NCBI GenBank assembly: GCA_025456345.1
Contig: JALOKU010000001.1
Span: forward strand, 211,758 to 248,528
DNA length: 36,771 bases
Source of the DNA: Vicinamibacterales bacterium
GTDB taxonomy: Bacteria; Acidobacteriota; Vicinamibacteria; Vicinamibacterales; JAKQTR01
Direction of reading: 5' to 3'
Shown: in pieces, positions 7,911 to 15,130 of the stretch
How positions within the stretch are numbered: position 1 is the stretch's first letter
Layout of the letters: every line of letters begins with the position of its first letter
Notes under the pieces: generated by a model
What the model was told of the DNA's origin: nothing
The model's database searches: none
What the model saw: the letters and a program-made list of their open reading frames with translations, nothing else
Program-made: the position numbers and the translations under genes

Positions 7911-10063
7911 CGCTGCTCCTCGCGGCCGGCGCGCTGTCCATGGTGGCGCAGGTCATCATCCTGCGCGAACTGGTGGCTGCGCTCTACGGCGTCGAGCTCC
8001 TCTACGTCCTGGCCCTGGGATCGTGGCTCGTCGGGACCGCCGTCGGATCGGCGGCAGGCCGCCACGTGCCTGCGACTGCGGGGGCCGGCATCGCCGGGTG
8101 CATCGTGCTGGGGCTATTGCTTCCGGCCGGGGTGGCCCTCATCCGCGCCGCCGGGCCCGCGGCGGCCACCGTCGCCGGCGCGTACTTGCCGTTTCCGATC
8201 CAGCTCGCGTGGATCGCGGCGGTCACCCTGCCGCCGGCGGCCGTCTGCGGGCTCCTGTTCCCCGTGCTGGCGGGCCTGGAAGCCCGGCGAGGCCGGAGCG
8301 CCGGGTACTGCTACGCCATCGAAAGCGCCGGCGCCGCCGCGGCGGGTGCCGTCGTGACGCTGGCCATGTGGCTCGGGGCCTCGACGTTCCAGATGGCCGT
8401 CGTGGCGCCGGCCCTCGGTGCGACGGCCGCGATCGCGGCCGCCGCCCGGTGGCCGCGCCGCCCCAGGCTCGTGCTGGCGCTGGTCGTGCTCTCCGCCGCC
8501 ACCGGGTTCGCGGTGCGCGCGAAGCCATGGGACCTGGCGTTGCTTCGCCGGATGTACCCCGCGCTTGTCGACGCGGTGGACACGCCGTACGCGCGCGTCG
8601 CGGTCTCGCGCCACGGCACCCAGGTGGCGGTGTACGAGAACGGGTCTCTGGCGTACGACACCGAGGGCACGAGTGCCGAAGCGTTTGCCGATCTCGCGGC
8701 CCTGCAGCACGCGCACCCGCGGCGCGCGCTGGTGATCGGCGGGGGAGGGGAAGGGGTGGCAAGCGCGCTCGGACGCCACGCCATCCCGCTCATCCACAAT
8801 CTCGAGATCGACCGGCGCGCCTACGACCTCGCGCGTTCGCACACGGCGGCGGCCGGGGACCGGGCGCCGGCCCGAAGCCGCGTGACGGTGATCTTCGAGG
8901 AGCCGCGGCACTACCTTGACCGTGCCGATCCGTACGACCTGATCCTGGTCGCGGCGGGCGAGCCGACCTCGGGCGCCTCGAGCCGCTTCTACACGCGAGA
9001 GTTCTTCGCGCAGTGCGCGCGGCGGCTGGCGCCTGGGGGCGTGATCGCCATCCGCCTGGCCGCGGCGGAGAACATCTGGCCTCGGCCCCTGGCGCTGCGC
9101 ACGGCCAGCATCGTGGCCGCGATGCAGCGCGAATTCAGTTCGATTGAGTTCCTGGCCGGGGCGACGCTCTACGTCTTCGCGTCGACCAGTCCCCTCACCG
9201 CCGACCCTTCGGTGCTGTCGGGCCGGCTGCTCGCCAGCGGACTCCGTCCGCGCCTGGTGACGCCGCCGTACCTGGAGTACCTCTACACCAATGACCGGCG
9301 GGACCAGGTCGCACGGCTGATTCGGGAGACGCCGGTCGACGGACCGAACCGTGACGCGGCGCCGGTGTGTTACCAGTACGCGGCGATGACGTGGCTGTCG
9401 AGGTTCTACCCGGGCCTCGCGGCGGCTTCACGCGTGGAGAGCCGCCGCCGAACGTGGGCGGCGTGGGGCGCCATGGCCGTGTTCATGATCGCCACGGTGA
9501 TCTGGGCCCGCCGCCGCGGCAACCGGGGCATCGCCGTCAGCCTGTTCGTTGCCGGGTTCATCGGCATGGCGCTCGAAACCCTGCTGCTGTTGCACTACCA
9601 GATGGGCCACGGCGTCGTCTATCAGCGGGTCGGCTGGCTGCTGACGTGCTTCATGGCCGGGATGACCGCTGGCGCGTTGGCTGGCGGTGGCGTCGGGGCG
9701 GAGCGCCTTCGCAGGGGACGCGGGATTGCGCTGCTGCTGCTCGGCGCGTCGATTGCGGCGTGGGTGGCCGTCGCCTGGATCCCGGCGGCGTCAGGACTGC
9801 CCGGCACCAGTGTGATGCTCGCGGTGGCCGGTGCGGCCGTTGGCGCGGCCTTTGCCGCCGGCGCGCGCCTGTGGCAGGGCGACGCGCGCAGCGCGGCCTC
9901 GGCGCTCTATGGGGCCGATGTTGCCGGGGGAGCGGTGGGTGCCGTCGCCGCCACGCTCGTCCTCGTGCCGGCGGCCGGCCTCGACGGGAGCGCGCTGCTC
10001 ATGGCCGCCCTCGCGGCGGCGCTCTTCGCGGTCATTCCCCGCCCTGGCCCCGGCGGCCGATGA
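7907..10063 (+). CDS. Polytopic membrane protein with embedded spermidine-synthase-like domain
   Basis: A 718-residue protein from the GTG that overlaps the fusion gene's stop (GTGA, 7907-7910). Residues about 1-210 form several membrane helices; about 215-470 form a Rossmann-like SAM/decarboxy-SAM-binding domain with 'ALVIGGGGEGVASAL' near 275 and 'EIDRRAYDLA'; about 480-718 is a second block of helices. The order membrane-synthase-membrane is known for spermidine-synthase-like fusion proteins. The aspartate expected in the catalytic 'YDLIIxDxxDP' loop is replaced ('YDLILVAAGEPTSG', then 'RFYTREFF'), so ordinary putrescine aminopropyl transfer is doubtful. Overlap with the AmmeMemoRadiSam genes suggests a shared role. 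The last 32 bases overlap the convergent nucleotidase gene. Confidence 0.82.
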   Translation: MTLLLAAGALSMVAQVIILRELVAALYGVELLYVLALGSWLVGTAVGSAAGRHVPATAGAGIAGCIVLGLLLPAGVALIRAAGPAAATVAGAYLPFPIQLAWIAAVTLPPAAVCGLLFPVLAGLEARRGRSAGYCYAIESAGAAAAGAVVTLAMWLGASTFQMAVVAPALGATAAIAAAARWPRRPRLVLALVVLSAATGFAVRAKPWDLALLRRMYPALVDAVDTPYARVAVSRHGTQVAVYENGSLAYDTEGTSAEAFADLAALQHAHPRRALVIGGGGEGVASALGRHAIPLIHNLEIDRRAYDLARSHTAAAGDRAPARSRVTVIFEEPRHYLDRADPYDLILVAAGEPTSGASSRFYTREFFAQCARRLAPGGVIAIRLAAAENIWPRPLALRTASIVAAMQREFSSIEFLAGATLYVFASTSPLTADPSVLSGRLLASGLRPRLVTPPYLEYLYTNDRRDQVARLIRETPVDGPNRDAAPVCYQYAAMTWLSRFYPGLAAASRVESRRRTWAAWGAMAVFMIATVIWARRRGNRGIAVSLFVAGFIGMALETLLLLHYQMGHGVVYQRVGWLLTCFMAGMTAGALAGGGVGAERLRRGRGIALLLLGASIAAWVAVAWIPAASGLPGTSVMLAVAGAAVGAAFAAGARLWQGDARSAASALYGADVAGGAVGAVAATLVLVPAAGLDGSALLMAALAAALFAVIPRPGPGGR

Positions 10064-11570
10064 TCACGCGCCGTCCGTCGTACGCCGGCGTCACCGGGCT
10101 CTTCTCCCGCACGTAGGCGGTCACCACGTCCAGCCGCGGCCGGCCGGTGTCCTCCTGGGCGATCCCTCGCAGCCCGTACGCCGCGAAGTAGGAGTTGGTG
10201 GCGCCGGTGTAGGTCCGGGTGTCCTCGATGGCCTTCCCGCCGATGGTCGCCTCCTCGAGCTTCCCGTCAACCAGGCGGTAGCGCACCCCGGAGACATGTG
10301 GCGCATGGCGCGCAAGGATGTCCTTGATCTGGGCGCCAGTCGCCTTGAAGAGGACCACCGTGTTGCCGAACGGATCCATCGTCACGAGATCGCCGCGGGT
10401 CACGTCGCCGGCGACCAGCGGTGCCCGCACGCCTCCGCTGTTCTCGAACTCGACATCCACTCTATAGGTCTCGCGGACGGCGTCGGCGACCAGGTGATAG
10501 GGGGCCGCATCGTCTCCGCGGCTGCTGAAGTCGGCAGCCGCGCGGCCCATGACCTCGCCGAAACGGGACGCGATCGGCTTCCAGTACTTGTCGACCAGCG
10601 CCGCCACCATCGGTTCCGCGGGCATGTCCGGGGTGATGGGAATCAGGCGCGCCCGGTAGCGGCTGACCCGCCAGGCGCCGCCCGCCTCGCGCTCGAAGAG
10701 CAGGTCGAGCCGCCCGAGTTCGCCTCCCCACTGGAAGGCCTGTACGATGACCGTGCCGTTCACGTCGTTCTGCTTCAGGTCGTCGCCGCGCCACACGAAC
10801 TGGCCGATCGGCATCCGCGAGTGGGAGTGCCCGCCGATGATGACATCGATGCCCGGCACCTCGGTGGCCAGTTTTTCGTCGGTGCTCTCGCCGCAATGCG
10901 ACAGCAGGATCACGATGTCAGCCTGCGTGCGGAGCGCCTCGACCACGCTCCGGGCCGTGGCGACTTCGTCCAGGATGTCGACGCCTTCCTTGGCGGCCGG
11001 GTACGTGGCGGACTCGCGCGTCACCAGCCCGAATACGCCCACGCGCACGCCCCCGACCCGCTCGATGCGCCACGCCTCGCCGATCGGCGTCTTCGTGGCG
11101 CGATCGACGGCGTTGGCGAGGAGCACCGGGTGCTTCGTCAGGCGCAGCAGCTTCTGCAGCTGCGCGAGCGTGTTGTTGAACTCGTGGTTCCCGAAGGTCC
11201 CGAAGTCGTAGCCGGCCGCGTTCATCGCGGCGACGTCCGCCTCGCCCTTGTATTCGGTCGAGAACGGCGTGCCGTCCGAGAAGTCGCCGATATCGACGAA
11301 CCACACGGGGATGCCGCGCCCCTTCTGCTCGGTCCGGATCCTCTGCACGAGCGCGGCCCGGCGGGCGATGCCGCCGATGTCGCGCCGTTCCTTCAACTGC
11401 TCCAGATCGGAGCCGGCCGGGACGATTGACGGGTAGCTGAACGGCAGCAAGTGGCCGTGCGTGTCATTGGTATGCAGGATGGTGAGCCGTGCGCTCGCGG
11501 GCTGGGCCAGCGCCATCCCCGGGAACACGACGGCGGCGAGACAGGCAATGACGAACAGGCGTAACTTCAC
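10032..11570 (-). CDS. 5'-nucleotidase/UDP-sugar hydrolase-type metallophosphoesterase, exported
   Basis: A 512-residue periplasmic phosphoesterase from a GTG start. The signal peptide spans residues 1-22 ('LRLFVIACLAAVVFPGMALA'). The metal site is complete: D36 and H38 in 'LHTNDTHGH', 'VDIGDFSDG', 'GNHE' (127-130), 'LLSHCGE' and 'GGHSHSR'. The second half carries the 5'-nucleotidase C-terminal domain ('NSGGVRAPLVAGDVTRGDL', 'PFGNTVVLF', 'GATNSYFA') that binds the nucleotide. Likely role: hydrolysis of external nucleotides or nucleotide sugars to scavenge phosphate and nucleosides. The GTG at 11570 is chosen over an ATG at 11609 because GAGGT lies 7 bases before it and the signal peptide then begins at the start. 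Its 3' end overlaps the convergent membrane gene by 32 bases. Confidence 0.9.
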   Translation of the reverse strand: MKLRLFVIACLAAVVFPGMALAQPASARLTILHTNDTHGHLLPFSYPSIVPAGSDLEQLKERRDIGGIARRAALVQRIRTEQKGRGIPVWFVDIGDFSDGTPFSTEYKGEADVAAMNAAGYDFGTFGNHEFNNTLAQLQKLLRLTKHPVLLANAVDRATKTPIGEAWRIERVGGVRVGVFGLVTRESATYPAAKEGVDILDEVATARSVVEALRTQADIVILLSHCGESTDEKLATEVPGIDVIIGGHSHSRMPIGQFVWRGDDLKQNDVNGTVIVQAFQWGGELGRLDLLFEREAGGAWRVSRYRARLIPITPDMPAEPMVAALVDKYWKPIASRFGEVMGRAAADFSSRGDDAAPYHLVADAVRETYRVDVEFENSGGVRAPLVAGDVTRGDLVTMDPFGNTVVLFKATGAQIKDILARHAPHVSGVRYRLVDGKLEEATIGGKAIEDTRTYTGATNSYFAAYGLRGIAQEDTGRPRLDVVTAYVREKSPVTPAYDGRRVIIGRRGQGGE

Positions 11571-11631
11571 GGTCGGTACCTCACCCACCCATTGTAGTTC
11601 CGGCCTCAACGGTCCCGGCGCCCGGACGGCC

Positions 11632-13896
11632 TCACATCGGCGGGGGCCGCCTGCCGAGGCGCAGCGCCAGCATCGTGGCGTCGTCGGCCGGATCGGCCTC
11701 GCCCCGGAACCTGCGGATGGCCCGCTCGACGCTCACGAGGACGTCGTCGATTCCCTCCCCAGATGCGGCCACCAGGGCCTGCTGGAGACGATCGGCATCG
11801 AAGAAATCGCCGCCCTCGTTCGGCGCCTCGACGGCGCCGTCCGTGTAGAGGAACAGCAGGTCGCCGGGCTCAACAGCCACGGTGCGCGCTTCGAAGCCCC
11901 GGCCGGGCAGCAGCCCGATGGGCAGGCCCGTCGAGTCGAGCCGCTCGATTCCGCCGTCCGCCCGCAGCAGGAACTGCGGGTTGTGCCCCGCGTTCACGTA
12001 GTGCAGTTCGCGTCGCGGCGGATCGAGCAGCCCGACAAACAGGGTGATATAGACCTCGGGCGGCGTGTTGGCCGCGATGTCACGGTCGACGCTGTCGGCC
12101 AGCTGCGCGAGGTCGGATTCAAGCTGCAGCCTCGCCCGCAGCGTGGCCTGGATGTTGGCCATCAGCAGCGCGGCGCCGACACCCTTGCCCGACACGTCCC
12201 CGACGAGCACGGCGATCCGGCCGTCTGCCAGCGGGAAGTAATTGAAGAAGTCGCCCCCGACCTCGCGGGCCGGAATCGAGACGCCGGCGATCTCCGCGAG
12301 GCCGAGCTTCAACGGCCCATGGGGGAGCATCTCGTTCTGAATCTGCCTGCACAGCTCGAGTTCCCGAGCCAGCCGCTCCTGCTTCGCGAGGAGAACGTCG
12401 TGGGACTCGAGCTCGGAGGCCATGCGGTTGAACGACTGCGCGAGCTCGCCGACTTCGTCTGCCGTGTTCACGTCCACCCGCACGGTCCGGTCGCCCGCCG
12501 CGAGCCGCTGCACGCCCCCGGTGAGCGCCGTCAGGTGGCGCGTCAGACGGGAAGCCAGAGGGAGGATGATGGCGAACGCCCCGGCAATCAGCAGCAGGCC
12601 CATCACGAGGCTTCGCAGTGATGCCTGCCGCATCTCCCGCAGCGACTCGCGGATCGGGCGGGCCAGGCCGAAGACGATGCCCGACGGGTCGCGCCTCGTC
12701 ACGACGATCCAGTCGCCCGCCAGCTGGGTCGACGAGGAGTCGAGGGCCGTGCGAGCCGTGTCCTTGAGGTTCAGGGCGCTGACGGTCCTGGCGGCTTCGG
12801 GATCCACGGTGTGCAGCTCGCCGCCCGCATCGAGGACGAACGGGATTTCGCCACGCTCGCGCCGTCCGAGCGACAGCACGGTCTCAATCACCCGATCGCG
12901 GTCCACCGTCGCGCTGATGGCCCCCACGGTCAGGCCGTTCCGCTTCACCGGAAACTGGAGGGCCTCACCGCGCGCGAGGGCGACCATGTGCTCCGCCCGT
13001 TCCGTGCGCCGCCGTTCACTCTCCGCCTGCAGGGCCGCCGCCGCGGCGGCGGCCTGGACCCCTCGTTCGGGAGGCGGCGGGGCGGCGACGGTGCCCGGCT
13101 GCGCCGGCTGTGCGGGGGGGCGCGGCGAGCCGGGCGGGGGCGGCACCGCGCCCGGGACGCGCCAGTCGGCCTGGCGTTCGACCTGCCGCTGAATCGCGCG
13201 CCGCCAGGCGTTGATGGCTTCAGGCGACAGGCTCTCGAGCGCGGCCTGGCCCGCAGCCGCGCTCACTTTCACGGCCGGCATCTCGATCACGACGCGCGGC
13301 ATGCCGGGAGCCACAACGGGCACACCGGGCGCCCCTGGGGCGCCCGGGCGGCCGGGAGGTCCTCCTTCGACCCGGATCCTCGGCTGGCTCGCCGGAGACT
13401 CGCTTGCCGGGCTCCCTGTTGGCGGTCTTCCGTTGCTGCCACGTCCGCGGCGCCCGCCGCCGCCTCGGGGGCCGAAACTCCGCTCGTCCAGCGGCGGTCC
13501 CTCGAGAACCGGTGCCGCCGCCCCGCCGACCGACGATGCCGGCGACGATTCGAACTCGAGGCGGCGCACCAGAGGCGCGGCCTCGGCCAGCATGGCCGTT
13601 GCGACCGTGCGCAACTCGGTGACGGCCTGTTCGTCTGGCTCCGCGGGGGCGGGCTGCCCCTCGGCCGCGGCGGGGGAGTCCACCCGCATGCGCCACAGGC
13701 GCCCGACGCGGTCTCCAAGGTCCGTCATGACCCACGCCATGCGGTCGCCCATCTCGGCGGCCATCTGGTCGGCCTGGCCCTCGACCGCACGGCGCAGCGC
13801 CGCCGCCGACGTGGAGTAGGAGTACGCCGTCACCAGGCCGAGGGGAACCACCGAGATCAGGAAGAACGCGAGCGAGAGCCGTGTCCGGATTCGCAT
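11632..13896 (-). CDS. Membrane-bound HAMP-SpoIIE (PP2C-type) serine phosphatase with collagen-like insert
   Basis: A 754-residue signalling protein. Helix 1 at residues 8-26, an external sensor region, helix 2 at about 427-447, a HAMP linker (448-500), a short coiled segment, then a SpoIIE/RsbU-like phosphatase domain from about 535 with 'REVGGDFFNYF', 'GDVSGKGVGAALLMA', 'YVNAGHNPQFLL' and 'DDATMLAL'. Such proteins dephosphorylate anti-anti-sigma factors in partner-switching cascades. The sensor region is odd: residues about 130-280 are low-complexity Gly/Pro/Ser-rich and include five collagen-like Gly-X-Pro triplets (GPPGRPGAPGAPGVP, 179-193), inserted ahead of a Cache-like segment (320-415). 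No anti-sigma or STAS partner is encoded nearby. It sits 61 bases upstream of the nucleotidase on the same strand. Confidence 0.88.
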   Translation of the reverse strand: MRIRTRLSLAFFLISVVPLGLVTAYSYSTSAAALRRAVEGQADQMAAEMGDRMAWVMTDLGDRVGRLWRMRVDSPAAAEGQPAPAEPDEQAVTELRTVATAMLAEAAPLVRRLEFESSPASSVGGAAAPVLEGPPLDERSFGPRGGGGRRGRGSNGRPPTGSPASESPASQPRIRVEGGPPGRPGAPGAPGVPVVAPGMPRVVIEMPAVKVSAAAGQAALESLSPEAINAWRRAIQRQVERQADWRVPGAVPPPPGSPRPPAQPAQPGTVAAPPPPERGVQAAAAAAALQAESERRRTERAEHMVALARGEALQFPVKRNGLTVGAISATVDRDRVIETVLSLGRRERGEIPFVLDAGGELHTVDPEAARTVSALNLKDTARTALDSSSTQLAGDWIVVTRRDPSGIVFGLARPIRESLREMRQASLRSLVMGLLLIAGAFAIILPLASRLTRHLTALTGGVQRLAAGDRTVRVDVNTADEVGELAQSFNRMASELESHDVLLAKQERLARELELCRQIQNEMLPHGPLKLGLAEIAGVSIPAREVGGDFFNYFPLADGRIAVLVGDVSGKGVGAALLMANIQATLRARLQLESDLAQLADSVDRDIAANTPPEVYITLFVGLLDPPRRELHYVNAGHNPQFLLRADGGIERLDSTGLPIGLLPGRGFEARTVAVEPGDLLFLYTDGAVEAPNEGGDFFDADRLQQALVAASGEGIDDVLVSVERAIRRFRGEADPADDATMLALRLGRRPPPM

Positions 13897-13965
13897 GATG
13901 TCAATTCGAAACTACGACACGACCCGGCCTGGCGTTTCGCCTGCGCGCGGCGCGGGCCCAACCTG

Positions 13966-13971
13966 TAGAAT
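13966..13971 (+). promoter_or_regulatory. Possible -10 box (TAGAAT) of the AEC carrier gene
   Basis: TAGAAT preceded directly by TG lies 12 bases before the ATG at 13984. If used, transcription would begin only about 6 bases before the start codon. No -35 hexamer is apparent in the GC-rich sequence upstream. Confidence 0.4.
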
Positions 13972-13983
13972 AGGTCACCTCGA

Positions 13984-14901
13984 ATGGACCTGCTGCTGAC
14001 CATCCTGCGCGACGACATCCTCCCGATCTTCGTGGTGGCCTCGGTTGGATTCCTGCTGGCCCGGCGGCTCCACGTCGACGTGAAGTCTCTTTCCCGCATC
14101 ACTTTCAATGCGCTCGCCCCCTGCCTGGTCTTCACGCTGCTCGTGACGAGCCAGGTCAGTTCGGGGGAGTTCGGGCGCATCGTGGCCTTCACGGTCCTGC
14201 TCGTGGCGGCCATCGGGCTGGTGGCGAGGGTTGCCGCCATCCCGTTCCACCTCACGCGTCCTCAACTTGCGGCGTTCCTGATCGTCGTGATGTTCTCGAA
14301 CGCGGGCAACTACGGCCTGTCGGTCGTGCTCTTCGCCTTCGGCCGGGACGTCCTCGCCCGGGCCGCCGTCTACTTCGTCACGAGCGCGCTGCTGATGTAT
14401 ACGGTCGGGACGTTTCTCGCCTCGAGCGGGCACCATGGCGGGCGGGCGGCGCTGCGGGGACTGGTCCGGGTTCCGGCCGTCTGGGGGCTCGTCGCGGCGG
14501 CGCTGGTCATCTGGACGGGGGCCGAGCTTCCAAAGGCGGTGTCGCGCCCGGCCGAGCTGCTTGGGGCGGCGGCGATCCCCAGCATGCTGCTGGTGCTGGG
14601 CATGCAATTCGAGAAAGGCGTCTGGCCTGAACGCCCTGGCCTGGTCGCCCTCGCCGCACTGCTCGCGCTGGTCGGGTCCCCGCTCATCGGGTTCCTGCTG
14701 GCACCGGCGCTCGGCCTGACCGGACACGCCCGGCAGGCGGTGCTGGTCGAATCGGCGATGCCCAGTGCGGTGATCACCACGATTCTCGCGCTCGAGTTCG
14801 ACGTGGCCCCGAGGTTCGTCACGTCCGTGGTGGTCGTCACCACCCTGGCCAGCCCGCTCACCGTCTCGATCCTGATCGCGCTCCTGCAATCGGGATTCTG
14901 A
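13984..14901 (+). CDS. AEC-family transporter (auxin efflux carrier-like)
   Basis: A 305-residue membrane permease with about ten hydrophobic segments in two halves, the usual AEC size. Family marks include the first helix 'ILPIFVVASVGFLLARR', 'LSRITFNALAPCLVF' with a helix-breaking proline, 'SNAGNYGLSV' in the first half and 'ESAMPSAVITTILA' in the second. Bacterial members export or exchange small organic acids such as malate; the substrate here is unknown. It is divergent from the SpoIIE gene (87-base spacer) and is followed by the TonB receptor, which seems to have its own promoter. Confidence 0.87.
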   Translation: MDLLLTILRDDILPIFVVASVGFLLARRLHVDVKSLSRITFNALAPCLVFTLLVTSQVSSGEFGRIVAFTVLLVAAIGLVARVAAIPFHLTRPQLAAFLIVVMFSNAGNYGLSVVLFAFGRDVLARAAVYFVTSALLMYTVGTFLASSGHHGGRAALRGLVRVPAVWGLVAAALVIWTGAELPKAVSRPAELLGAAAIPSMLLVLGMQFEKGVWPERPGLVALAALLALVGSPLIGFLLAPALGLTGHARQAVLVESAMPSAVITTILALEFDVAPRFVTSVVVVTTLASPLTVSILIALLQSGF

Positions 14902-14961
14902 CAGGGCGACGCCTCAACCGGCGATCGGTCCTGCCGGGCCCCGGACGGTCCATTTCCGGGT

Positions 14962-14971
14962 GCCAGCTGGC
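14962..14971. promoter_or_regulatory. Palindrome GCCAGCTGGC at the -35 position of the receptor promoter
   Basis: A perfect 10-base palindrome whose right edge is 19 bases upstream of the TATACT box. That position overlaps where a -35 element would lie, so it may be an operator for a repressor or activator. In GC-rich DNA a palindrome of this size can arise by chance. Confidence 0.3.
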
Positions 14972-14990
14972 GTGCCCCGGGTGCTTCCGC

Positions 14991-14996
14991 TATACT
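14991..14996 (+). promoter_or_regulatory. Probable -10 box (TATACT) of the TonB receptor gene
   Basis: TATACT stands out in GC-rich sequence, 134 bases before the receptor start codon. It predicts transcription from about 15003, just before the first leader hairpin. The -35 region (TGGCGT at optimal spacing) is poor, consistent with an activated promoter. Confidence 0.5.
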
Positions 14997-15002
14997 GCCC
15001 GG

Positions 15003-15130
15003 ATGCCGTCGTCTGGCAACACGACGGCTTCTTTGTAGCTCTGCGTTTTCGGAACTCGCCGCCTGCTCAGCGGCCGAGGTCGGCGCCCCCGGCGCCAGGA
15101 CGACCTGTCTTTGTACAGGAGGAGGATTGA
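15003..15130 (+). promoter_or_regulatory. Structured 5' leader of the TonB receptor mRNA
   Basis: Three features are visible. First, GCCGTCGT (15005-15012) and ACGACGGC (15021-15028) form a perfect 8-bp hairpin followed by TTCTTT, terminator-like. Second, AGGTCG (15077-15082) pairs with CGACCT (15101-15106), enclosing a GCGCC/GGCGC inner stem. Third, CCTGT (15104-15108) pairs with ACAGG (15115-15119), and that right arm is part of the Shine-Dalgarno AGGAGGAGG (15117-15125). The second and third structures share CCT and cannot both form, so the leader could switch ribosome access. The stretch around 15095 (GCCAGGACGACCTGTC) also resembles a B12 box with one extra base. Confidence 0.4.
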
